From contig JAFDWD010000452.1 in assembly GCA_018268695.1 (NCBI GenBank), forward strand, positions 1-5,217: a DNA stretch of 5,217 nt, given 5' to 3'. Of this stretch, positions 1 through 5,082 are shown piece by piece. A model generated the notes under the pieces. That model was not told where the DNA came from and did no database searches. It saw only the letters and a program-made list of their open reading frames with translations. Both the position numbers and the translations under genes were made by a program. Origin of the DNA: Actinomycetota bacterium. GTDB taxonomy: Bacteria; Actinomycetota; Thermoleophilia; Solirubrobacterales; 70-9. The stretch's first letter is position 1; every line of letters begins with the position of its first letter.

Positions 1-797
1 AAGGTGATCGGTTCACCGTCGATCGAGATCTGCAGCGCCTGCAGCTTGCCCGCGGTGAGGTCGCCGCGGTGGGTCGGGACGAAGCGGTAGATGAACGAGT
101 TCGGCTGCTTCACCTTGGTCACGGTCGCGCCGTCGGTGACGCCGCTGCCGCCGGTGTCCTCGACCAGGTAGACGTTGCCGAGCGAGTCGGGGACGACACC
201 CTCGTAGCCCGCTTTACCCATCGAGCCGTCGAGGCGTTCCATCGTCGGCACCGTCGTGGTCGCCCATTTGAGCGGCCCCTGGATGACGCCGCCGCCGGAC
301 CCGGCCTCGCTGGTGTAGAGCAGCATGCCGTTGAACGGGTCGTAGGCCGAGCCGTCGATGCTGGTCAGGCCGACGCCGCTCGCTTCGTTGCCGAGGTAGG
401 TGATGCGGTGCGCGGGATCGGTGACGTCGAGGTTGATCCGCGTCGCGTACGCCTTGTTGGAGCCGTTCTCGTGGCCCTGGATGAGGAAGTGGCGGCCGTA
501 TTCGTAGCCCGCCGTCGGGCCGCCCGGGTTGGCGGCGGTGACGAGGTAGGTGTTCTGGTCGGGCTCGGTGCGGGTCCCGTCGTTGAGGAAGCCGTACTTC
601 ACCTGGGTCGCGGTCGGGTTCTCGAGCACATCCGAGCCCTGGGCGACGGTTTTGGTGCTGAACCCGGTTGCGAGCAGGTTCACCTGTGAGCCTTCCGCCG
701 GCTGGGCCGACGGCACTCCGGAGACGATCTGGGCGACCGCGACTCCGGCCAAGACGAGACACGCAAGCGCCATGCAGGCGCCGATCAACTTACGCAT
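1..797 (-). CDS. Secreted DUF839/PhoX-like beta-propeller protein, partial (3' end outside window)
   Basis: This is an open frame of 265 codons running off the left edge, so the C-terminus is missing. Residues 1-22 form a Sec-type signal peptide (basic MRK, then a hydrophobic run to a VAVA-Q site near residue 22). There is no twin-arginine motif, unlike the Tat-exported PhoX of proteobacteria. The body recalls the PhoX/DUF839 family, whose known members are calcium/iron-dependent extracellular phosphatases with a six-bladed propeller. Visible motifs are GHENG (108-112), GYEGVV (198-203), LVEDTGG (211-217) and NSFIYRFVP (233-241). The ATG at 797 was chosen because it opens the signal peptide and has GGGAGA (801-806) just upstream, though the spacing is short. 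It lies 124 bp downstream of the pentapeptide gene on the same strand. Family membership is recalled from motifs. Phosphatase activity is only inferred, since many DUF839 proteins are uncharacterised and the C-terminal ligands cannot be seen. Confidence 0.8.
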   Translation of the reverse strand, partial: MRKLIGACMALACLVLAGVAVAQIVSGVPSAQPAEGSQVNLLATGFSTKTVAQGSDVLENPTATQVKYGFLNDGTRTEPDQNTYLVTAANPGGPTAGYEYGRHFLIQGHENGSNKAYATRINLDVTDPAHRITYLGNEASGVGLTSIDGSAYDPFNGMLLYTSEAGSGGGVIQGPLKWATTTVPTMERLDGSMGKAGYEGVVPDSLGNVYLVEDTGGSGVTDGATVTKVKQPNSFIYRFVPTHRGDLTAGKLQALQISIDGEPIT

Positions 798-800
798 GGT

Positions 801-806
801 TCTCCC
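801..806 (-). promoter_or_regulatory. Ribosome binding site of the PhoX-like gene
   Basis: On the minus strand GGGAGA precedes the ATG at 797 with only 3 nt between hexamer and start codon (4 nt from the GGAG core). It supports this start, because no comparable purine tract precedes the next in-frame ATG at residue 9. The spacing is shorter than the usual 5-9 nt, so translation may be modest. Confidence 0.5.
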
Positions 807-837
807 TATGGGTGGAGGTCTGGACGAGGAATCAGGG

Positions 838-908
838 ACGAGACGAGAACGACTCGCAACCTAAATTTCGCCTGAGGGCCTCTTGTGACGGCGCGGTGAC
901 CGTCTCGT
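838..908. repeat. 8-bp inverted repeat flanking the possible promoter of the PhoX-like gene
   Basis: ACGAGACG at 838-845 and its exact complement CGTCTCGT at 901-908 are separated by 55 bp that include the AT-rich patch. The loop is too long for an ordinary terminator and no T tract follows. It could be a pair of half-sites for a regulator, or chance in GC-rich sequence. Confidence 0.3.
858..863 (-). promoter_or_regulatory. Possible -10 element upstream of the PhoX-like gene
   Basis: The gap 798-921 between two minus-strand genes contains TAGGTT on the minus strand, which fits the actinobacterial TANNNT -10 consensus. It sits in the only AT-rich patch of the gap (AAATTTAGGTT). No convincing -35 lies 16-18 bp upstream; the sequence there reads roughly ACAAGA. 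The gene could instead be read through from the pentapeptide gene. Confidence 0.25.
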
Positions 909-921
909 GAAGAAGGTGTGA

Positions 922-2295
922 TCAGCTGTGCGGCGGACCGCACGACTTCCGCGGGTCGGCCACCGACCCGTCGGGCATGATCGTGTTGCAGAGCTTGGCG
1001 CCCGCGGCGAACCCGGGGGCGACCTTCGCCCCGACCAGGATCGCTTCGCTCAGATCGGCGCCGCGCAGCTTCGCCCCGCGGAGATCGGCCTCGACCATCG
1101 CGGCGCCGCCGAGGCGGGCGCCGCGGAGATCGGCGTGGGTGAGGTCGGCCCGGGTGAGGTTGGCGTCGCGGACGTCGGCCCCGGAGAGGCTCGCGCGGGT
1201 CAGTCGCGACGCGACCAGGTCGGCGAAGGTGAGGTTGGCGCCGGTGAGGTCGGCCGCCGTGAGGTCGGTGTGGACCAGGCTCGCGCCGGCGAGGATCGCC
1301 TTGACCCAGCGGCTCGCCCGGAGGTCGGCGAAGGCGAGATTGCCCAGCGCGAGGTTGGCGCGCTCGAAGTCGGCGTGGGCGAAGCGGGCGTAGGTGAGGA
1401 AGGCGGCGTGGACCTTGATCCCGGCGAGGCCGGCGCCCGGGCAGGCGGATTCCGAGGCGATCAGACAGCCGCGGAGTTCGATCCCCGCGGGGTTCGGCAG
1501 GGTGCTGTGGGAGGTTTCCCGGAGGACGGTGAAGATCGCCGCCTCGGCCGGGATCGTGATCGTCGGCCCGTGCGAGGCGGTCGGCCGGAACGGGCAGCTG
1601 CGCCGGTGGCCGCGTACGGTGCCGTCGGGCATGATCGTGTTGCAGAAGGTCGCCCCAGCGAGCCGGGCGCCCCGGAGGTCGCCGCCGTCGAGGTCGGCGT
1701 AGGTGAGGTCCGCGCCCCGCAGGTCGGCACCCCGCAGGTCGATGCCGGTCCCGAGGATCGCGCCGAGGTCGGCGCCGCGGAAGTCGGCGCCGTGCAGATC
1801 GGCGGCGCTCAGGTCCGCCGCGTGCAGGTCGGCCTTGCGCAGGTCGGCCCCCGCGGCGCTCATCTCGGCCAGGCCGCCGAGCGTGAGGTCGGCTCCGGCG
1901 AGGTCGGCCTTGCGGAGGTCGGCGTAGCTTGCGATCAGGGCGGGCGCTGACGCGCCGCTCAGATCGGCGCCCCGCAGGTCGGAGAGGGAGACGGTGGCGC
2001 CGGCCAGCGAGGCCCCACGGGCGCCGAGTCCGCGCAGGTTCGAGGCCGGAAGGACGGCGCCGCTCAGCGTCTGGCCGTCGAGGTTCGCGCCCGGGCATTC
2101 GGTCGCCGGCAGGAGCGTGCAGCCACCGACTACCGAGCCCGGTTCGACACCACCCTCGCCGACCGCCTCGAGCACCGGGTAGAAGGGGTTGGTCGGCTTG
2201 ACCTTGATCGCCGACTGTCCGGCGATCGAACCGGACGCCGCCACGCAGGCGAGGAGGCAGGAAAGCAGGATCGCGACAAACGCCTTACGGACCAT
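922..2295 (-). CDS. Exported two-domain pentapeptide-repeat protein (internal tandem duplication)
   Basis: The product is 457 aa. Residues 1-27 are an export signal: basic MVRK, then the hydrophobic core AFVAILLSCLLA. Either Cys17 (LLAC, an imperfect lipobox) is lipidated, or signal peptidase I cuts near SIAG-Q27. Two blocks of A(D/N)LxG-type pentapeptides follow (about 68-215 and 286-433), each long enough for about seven turns of a right-handed quadrilateral beta-helix. Each block is capped by C-x7-C in front (C59/C67 and C277/C285) and by CNTIMPDG plus a later Cys behind (C218/C234 and C436/C452). Every cysteine of the first set reappears exactly 218 residues later. The frame stays open upstream to 2406, but ATG 2295 puts the signal peptide at the very N-terminus and avoids overlapping the divergent gene. 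No Shine-Dalgarno is evident. Function is unknown; the Cys pairs suggest disulfide-capped helices outside the membrane. Pentapeptide proteins often act as binding scaffolds. Confidence 0.88.
   Translation of the reverse strand: MVRKAFVAILLSCLLACVAASGSIAGQSAIKVKPTNPFYPVLEAVGEGGVEPGSVVGGCTLLPATECPGANLDGQTLSGAVLPASNLRGLGARGASLAGATVSLSDLRGADLSGASAPALIASYADLRKADLAGADLTLGGLAEMSAAGADLRKADLHAADLSAADLHGADFRGADLGAILGTGIDLRGADLRGADLTYADLDGGDLRGARLAGATFCNTIMPDGTVRGHRRSCPFRPTASHGPTITIPAEAAIFTVLRETSHSTLPNPAGIELRGCLIASESACPGAGLAGIKVHAAFLTYARFAHADFERANLALGNLAFADLRASRWVKAILAGASLVHTDLTAADLTGANLTFADLVASRLTRASLSGADVRDANLTRADLTHADLRGARLGGAAMVEADLRGAKLRGADLSEAILVGAKVAPGFAAGAKLCNTIMPDGSVADPRKSCGPPHS
940..1467 (-). 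repeat. Pentapeptide domain 2 (residues 277-452)
   Basis: This second copy has the same length as the first, 176 residues from first to last cysteine. Its cap motifs match (C-x7-C at the start, CNTIMPDG-x9-C at the end). The pentapeptide positions have diverged in sequence while keeping register. The linker at 235-276 holds a hydrophobic stretch (IFTVL) and resembles the pre-domain-1 segment (FYPVL), so the duplicated unit probably includes the leader strand. Confidence 0.83.
968..992. repeat. 25-bp direct repeat, copy A
   Basis: These bases encode the CNTIMPDG motif of domain 2 and are identical to bases 1622-1646, exactly 654 bp (218 codons) away. The match is the best-preserved nucleotide trace of the internal duplication. 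Confidence 0.9.
1594..2121 (-). repeat. Pentapeptide domain 1 (residues 59-234)
   Basis: This is the first copy of the duplicated unit, from C59 to C234. The DNA shows a 15-bp periodicity built on GAGGTCGGC-like words on the plus strand, from codons for ADL followed by RG or similar. Regularity is weaker near residues 112-122 and 137-148, where the pentapeptide pattern is degenerate. The copy ends with the CNTIMPDG motif. Confidence 0.85.
1622..1646. repeat. 25-bp direct repeat, copy B
   Basis: These bases are identical to 968-992 and encode the CNTIMPDG motif of domain 1. Copies in the same orientation and frame mean that recombination between them would delete or duplicate exactly one 218-residue unit without a frameshift. 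Confidence 0.9.
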
Positions 2296-2315
2296 GCCGG
2301 TGAGGTTTCGCCCGT

Positions 2316-2321
2316 AGGATA
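2316..2321 (-). promoter_or_regulatory. Putative -10 element of the pentapeptide gene
   Basis: The minus strand reads TATCCT, fitting TANNNT, 20 nt before the ATG at 2295. A transcript starting about 7 nt further on would have a leader of roughly 13 nt, in keeping with the lack of a Shine-Dalgarno. The element lies inside a small inverted repeat (AGGAT-AAGA-ATCCT, 2316-2329). No good -35 hexamer is seen. Confidence 0.35.
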
Positions 2322-2373
2322 AGAATCCTCTTCCGGTCCCCCACCTTGAGGGGCGCCCGGGGGACGCGGACCC

Positions 2374-2379
2374 TAGACT
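2374..2379 (+). promoter_or_regulatory. Putative -10 element for a leaderless transcript of the 195-aa membrane gene
   Basis: TAGACT matches TANNNT and is followed by 7 nt (2380-2386) and then GTG at 2387. This is the arrangement of leaderless actinobacterial genes, where transcription begins at the first base of the start codon. TTGAGG at 2346-2351 is the only -35-like word, and its 22-bp spacing is too long to rely on. This promoter would drive the rightward operon and favours GTG 2387 over ATG 2393. Confidence 0.55.
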
Positions 2380-2386
2380 GGCCGGA

Positions 2387-2974
2387 GTGAGAATGCGCGC
2401 CCTCATCGGCCCGCGGGCGCAGTCGGCCTCCCTGATCGCGCTCGGCGCCTTCGCGGTCCACCAGCTTCGGTACCTGATCGCCTACGGCGACGAAGCGGGC
2501 AGCGAGCTCGCCGGGCAGGGCCACGGCTACCTGATCCACCTGGTGCCGCTGCTGCTCGGCTTCGGCCTCGCGATCCTGACCGCGCGATTGGTCCGTGGAC
2601 TGCTCGGCGGGAATCCGTCGCCGCGGTCCGAACGGCGCCTCAAGGCCACTTCTTATGCCTTCGGCATCGCCGCCGTCTTCTGCTGCCAGGAGCTCGCCGA
2701 GGGTGCGCTCTTCGCCGGCCACGCCGCCGGGCCGGCCGCCGTCTTCGCCGGTGGCGGCTGGACCGCGCTGCCGCTGGCCGCCCTCTTCGGAGTGCTCGCC
2801 GCGCTGCTCGATCGCAGCATCGAGGCGATCGAGTCACTCGTCGCCACGGCCGAGCCGGAAGTCGAGCGGCCACCGCTTCGGGTTTCCCTGCCGGAGGCGC
2901 CGCCGCGCCTCGGCCGCCGCCTCTCCCCGATCGCCTCGGGCCTCGCGCAGCGTCCCCCTCCCCTCGCCTCCTGA
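2387..2974 (+). CDS. Four-helix integral membrane protein of unknown function
   Basis: The product is 195 aa with predicted membrane segments near residues 13-33, 49-68, 88-110 and 115-141, then a cytoplasm-like Pro/Arg-rich tail (160-195). Polar residues recur in or beside the helices: HQLRY (25-29), QGHGY (44-48), His51, the run CCQELAEG (99-106) and GH (111-112). Such residues in a small membrane protein suggest binding of a metal, heme or quinone, but none of the patterns is a site I can name. The pattern recalls conserved hypothetical proteins of actinobacteria. The start is GTG at 2387 (leaderless promoter), with ATG 2393 two codons later as the alternative. It is divergent from the pentapeptide gene (91 bp) and 91 bp upstream of the cupredoxin-like gene, so it may be the first gene of the operon or a separate unit. 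Confidence 0.82.
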   Translation: MRMRALIGPRAQSASLIALGAFAVHQLRYLIAYGDEAGSELAGQGHGYLIHLVPLLLGFGLAILTARLVRGLLGGNPSPRSERRLKATSYAFGIAAVFCCQELAEGALFAGHAAGPAAVFAGGGWTALPLAALFGVLAALLDRSIEAIESLVATAEPEVERPPLRVSLPEAPPRLGRRLSPIASGLAQRPPPLAS

Positions 2975-2988
2975 GCTGAACAGCTGAG

Positions 2989-3019
2989 GTGCGCCGCCCC
3001 CTCCCGGGCGACGGCGCAC
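2989..3019 (+). other. GC-rich stem-loop between the first two membrane genes
   Basis: GTGCGCCG (2989-2996) pairs perfectly with CGGCGCAC (3012-3019) around a 15-nt C-rich loop. It begins 14 nt after the stop of the 195-aa gene. No T tract follows, so it is not a classic intrinsic terminator. It may protect the 3' end of that message, pause transcription or attenuate reading into the next gene. Confidence 0.5.
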
Positions 3020-3025
3020 GCCTGC

Positions 3026-3045
3026 GCACGGGCCGCGGCCCGTGC
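3026..3045. promoter_or_regulatory. Perfect 20-bp palindrome just upstream of the cupredoxin-like gene
   Basis: The 10-bp half GCACGGGCCG is followed directly by its exact reverse complement, ending at 3045. It sits 7 bp before the AAGGAG of the next gene (3053) and 6 bp after the preceding stem-loop. As DNA it could be a dimeric operator. As RNA a fold would need a central loop, leaving a stem of about 8 bp next to the ribosome binding site. No promoter is obvious beside it. Confidence 0.5.
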
Positions 3046-3052
3046 CGGAACG

Positions 3053-3058
3053 AAGGAG
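3053..3058 (+). promoter_or_regulatory. Ribosome binding site of the cupredoxin-like gene
   Basis: AAGGAG lies 7 nt before ATG 3066, an ideal spacing. It settles the start at 3066 rather than the in-frame GTG at 3042, which overlaps the palindrome and would put a charged segment before the membrane anchor. Confidence 0.85.
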
Positions 3059-3065
3059 CAACGAG

Positions 3066-3548
3066 ATGAGAAAGCTCGATCAACGGGCACTCTTGCTGGT
3101 GCTCGGCGTCGGGGCGTTGGTCGCGCTCGGCGTCGGGGTGGTCGTGAAATGGCAGCCCAGTGGCGGCGGCGATGACGGTTCCGTCACGTCGATGGCCACG
3201 ACGACCGCGAACGAGGCCGCTGCCCCCGCGCCCGCGCAACCGGAGAAGCAGCAGCAACCGCAGAAGTCCCAGAAGCCGAAGGCGCCCGCCGTGCCGACGA
3301 TCGTCGTGCGCGAAGGGGAGCCGGTGGGCGGCGTCGCCGAGCTGACCTACGACAAGGGCGAGCGCGCCAAGTTCCGCGTCACCTCCGACAGCGCCGAAGA
3401 GATCCACCTGCACGGCTACGACATCGGCAAGGAGGTGGAGGCGGGCGGCACCGTGACCTTCGACTTCGACGCCGACCTCGAAGGGATCTTCGAGATCGAG
3501 CTGGAGGAACGGGCGACGCAGATCGCCGAGCTTACGGTCAACCCATGA
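3066..3548 (+). CDS. Membrane-anchored protein with a cupredoxin-like domain
   Basis: The product is 160 aa in three parts: a short basic N-terminus (MRKLDQR) and one hydrophobic helix (about 8-27) that anchors or exports it, a low-complexity linker rich in Ala/Pro/Gln/Lys (about 45-76), and a compact beta-rich domain (77-160). The domain has the look of EfeO-type/Cupredoxin_1 domains: an alternating strand (AKFRVTSD), EEIHLHGYDI (111-120), a turn at EAGGTVTFDF and a final strand pair GIFEIELEER/AELTVNP. Standard type-1 copper ligands (a Cys-His-Met set on the C-terminal loop) are absent, and there is no Cys anywhere in the protein. Only His114 and His116 could bind metal. The best reading is a periplasm-type cupredoxin-fold accessory, perhaps delivering or sensing a metal for the polytopic protein encoded next. 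The stop overlaps that gene by ATGA, implying translational coupling. Confidence 0.82.
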   Translation: MRKLDQRALLLVLGVGALVALGVGVVVKWQPSGGGDDGSVTSMATTTANEAAAPAPAQPEKQQQPQKSQKPKAPAVPTIVVREGEPVGGVAELTYDKGERAKFRVTSDSAEEIHLHGYDIGKEVEAGGTVTFDFDADLEGIFEIELEERATQIAELTVNP

Positions 3549-4948
3549 TCGGGCTGCCGTCCCTGCCGGAAGCCCACGCGCTGGTCGCCCGATCAGACCT
3601 GCCGATCCCGGCCTGGCTCTTCGCCTGGGCGGCGTCGGGGGCGCTGATCGTCTCCTTCTTCGCCCTGGCGCTCGCCTGGCGGCGGCCGCGCCTCGAGGAC
3701 GAGCACTGGCGCGCGATCCCCTCGCGGGTCGCGCGCGCCGTCGTCTCCCTGCCGGCGCAGATCGTCTGCGGTGCCCTCGGCGTCGGCCTCCTCGGCGTCG
3801 CCGTCTACGCGGGCCTGCGCGGGACCGACGCCCCCGAACGCAACCTCGCGCTGACCTTCTTCTTCGTCACCGTCTGGCTCGGGTTCCCGGCGCTGAGCGT
3901 CGTCTTCGGGGACGTCTTCCGGCCCTTCAATCCCTGGCGTGCCGTGGGACGGGTGGCCGGGGCGGGCGCGGCGCGGCTGGGCGTGGGACGATCGCGCCCG
4001 CTCGCCTACCCGGAGCGCCTCGGCCGCTGGCCGGCGGCGGTCGGCCTGGTCGCTTTCGTCTGGCTCGAGGTGGTCTACGGGGTCGGTGGCGTCACCGGCG
4101 CCGGCCTCACCCCCCACACCGTCGCGGTGGCGGCGCTCGTCTACAGCGCCTACACGCTGGCGATGATGGCGCTCTTCGGCACCGAGCCCTGGTGCGACCG
4201 CGGCGAGGTCTTCTCGGTCTACTTCGGGATGTTCTCCCGGCTCGGCGTCTTCGAGGCGCGCGAAGGGACGCTCGGCCGGCGCCGCCCGCTGGCCGCGGCA
4301 ACCCACTGGGCGAGCGTGCCCGGCTCGCTCGCGGTCGTCGTCGCCTCGATCGGGACGACCAGCTTCGACGGCGCCCAGGAGGGCGCCTTCAAGGACGGCA
4401 TCGAAGCACTCGACGAATCGCTGCTCGACGCGGGCCTCGGCGCGGTCAGCGCGCTCCGGCTCACCGACACGATCTTCCTCGCGCTGACCGTCGCCGGGAT
4501 CGCCGCCGTCTACCTGATCGGCGTCTGGGGCATGCGGACGATCGGTGGCGGGCGCTCCTTCGCCGCGCTGCGCTCGAGCTTCGCCCACACCCTGATCCCG
4601 ATCGCCTTCGCCTACCTCCTTGCCCACTACTTCACCCTCTTCTTCTTCCAGGAGCAGGCGCAGTTCACCTACCTCCTCTCGGACCCGCTCGGGACCGGCA
4701 CCACCGACCTCTTCGGCACCGCCGGCGGTGGGATCGACTACGCCGCGCTCAGCGCGCGGACCATCTGGTACGTCCAGGTCGCCGCCCTGATCGCGGGCCA
4801 CGTCCTCGGCCTGACCCTCGCCCACGACCGCGCCCTCGTCATCTGGCGCGACCCCCGCGAGGCGAGCCGCTCCCAGTACTGGATGCTCGCCGTGATGGTG
4901 GCCCTGACCTGCTTCGGCCTCTACCTCCTCTCGGTGGCGAACCGATGA
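3545..4948 (+). CDS. Polytopic membrane protein, resembles 'fenitrothion hydrolase'-annotated family
   Basis: The product is 467 aa with about nine or ten hydrophobic segments (near 24-45, 70-90, 102-122, 163-183, 192-212, 258-272, 307-328, 344-366, 408-427, 447-463). Distinctive pieces are HALVARSDLPIPAWLFAW (11-28), GDVFRPFNPWRAVGR (122-136), GTEPWCDRGEVFSVYFGMFSR (212-232) and a C-terminal half with His in membrane segments (His348, His361, His419, His427). From memory, proteins with this N-terminal motif are labelled fenitrothion hydrolase in actinobacterial genomes after a pesticide-degrading isolate. The native role is probably different, and I see no classical hydrolase triad. Only ten residues precede the HALV motif, so no cleaved signal peptide is present. 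The ATG overlaps the previous stop (ATGA), there is no strong Shine-Dalgarno, and the next gene also overlaps by ATGA. It is probably the core of the module, with a transport- or enzyme-like function unknown. Confidence 0.85.
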   Translation: MIGLPSLPEAHALVARSDLPIPAWLFAWAASGALIVSFFALALAWRRPRLEDEHWRAIPSRVARAVVSLPAQIVCGALGVGLLGVAVYAGLRGTDAPERNLALTFFFVTVWLGFPALSVVFGDVFRPFNPWRAVGRVAGAGAARLGVGRSRPLAYPERLGRWPAAVGLVAFVWLEVVYGVGGVTGAGLTPHTVAVAALVYSAYTLAMMALFGTEPWCDRGEVFSVYFGMFSRLGVFEAREGTLGRRRPLAAATHWASVPGSLAVVVASIGTTSFDGAQEGAFKDGIEALDESLLDAGLGAVSALRLTDTIFLALTVAGIAAVYLIGVWGMRTIGGGRSFAALRSSFAHTLIPIAFAYLLAHYFTLFFFQEQAQFTYLLSDPLGTGTTDLFGTAGGGIDYAALSARTIWYVQVAALIAGHVLGLTLAHDRALVIWRDPREASRSQYWMLAVMVALTCFGLYLLSVANR

Positions 4949-5082
4949 TCCCCCTCGCCCACCTCGGCCACTGGTCCTGGGTCTTCTACGTGATCCCGGT
5001 GGCGATCGTCATCGCCGGCATCGTGCGCAGCACCCTGGAGGAGCGGCGGCGGAAGAAGGGGGGTGGGAAGCGAAGGAAGTGA
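4945..5082 (+). CDS. 45-residue single-helix membrane protein
   Basis: This small gene begins at ATG 4945, overlapping the preceding stop by ATGA, with a weak GGTGG (4933-4937) 7 nt upstream. The product has a short start (MIPLAHLGHW), one helix (about 11-28, WVFYVIPVAIVIAGIV) and a strongly basic tail (RSTLEERRRKKGGGKRRK), which by the positive-inside rule places the C-terminus in the cytoplasm. His6 and His9 lie just outside the membrane. Its coupling suggests a small subunit or stabiliser of the 467-aa membrane protein. The frame stays open upstream to 4192, but that extension is an Arg/Pro-rich shadow of the larger gene. The last codons lie close to an IS element, so the KKGGGKRRK tail may have been altered by insertion. 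The function is not known. Confidence 0.75.
   Translation: MIPLAHLGHWSWVFYVIPVAIVIAGIVRSTLEERRRKKGGGKRRK

Noticed and set aside
69..689. 206-codon plus-strand frame opposite the PhoX-like gene
   Set aside because: The opposite strand encodes a coherent signal peptide and DUF839 motifs, while this frame is low-complexity Val/Ala/Gly/Arg.
928..1950. Long plus-strand frame antisense to the pentapeptide gene (340 codons)
   Set aside because: It is a repeat-driven, GC-biased shadow with an Arg/Ala/Gly/Val composition and no signal peptide or start site. The minus-strand frame gives clear pentapeptides and a signal sequence.
997..2094. Periodic short DNA repeats resembling a repeat array
   Set aside because: The 15-bp period is in frame and encodes pentapeptides. 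There are no identical repeats with unique spacers, so it is not CRISPR or a satellite.
806..2098. 430-codon minus-strand frame overlapping the pentapeptide gene
   Set aside because: Arg/Pro-rich out-of-frame reading of the same repeats. It would also run past the real stop into the start region of the PhoX-like gene.
2346..2351. TTGAGG as a -35 box for the rightward promoter
   Set aside because: Its spacing to TAGACT is 22 bp, well beyond the usual 16-19 bp.
2640..3413. 257-codon minus-strand frame across the first two membrane genes
   Set aside because: It is Arg/Gly/Leu-rich, lies opposite two genes with clear helices and a strong ribosome site, and spans the palindromic gap without any start signal.
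3593..4825. 410-codon minus-strand frame opposite the 467-aa membrane gene
   Set aside because: Its charged, Glu/Gly/Arg-rich composition is typical of the antisense of a hydrophobic GC-rich gene. There is no ribosome site and no recognisable domain.
4192..5082. 296-codon plus-strand frame ending at the same stop as the 45-aa gene
   Set aside because: All but the last 45 residues are an Arg/Pro/His shadow of the membrane gene. The overlapping ATG at 4945 is the natural start.
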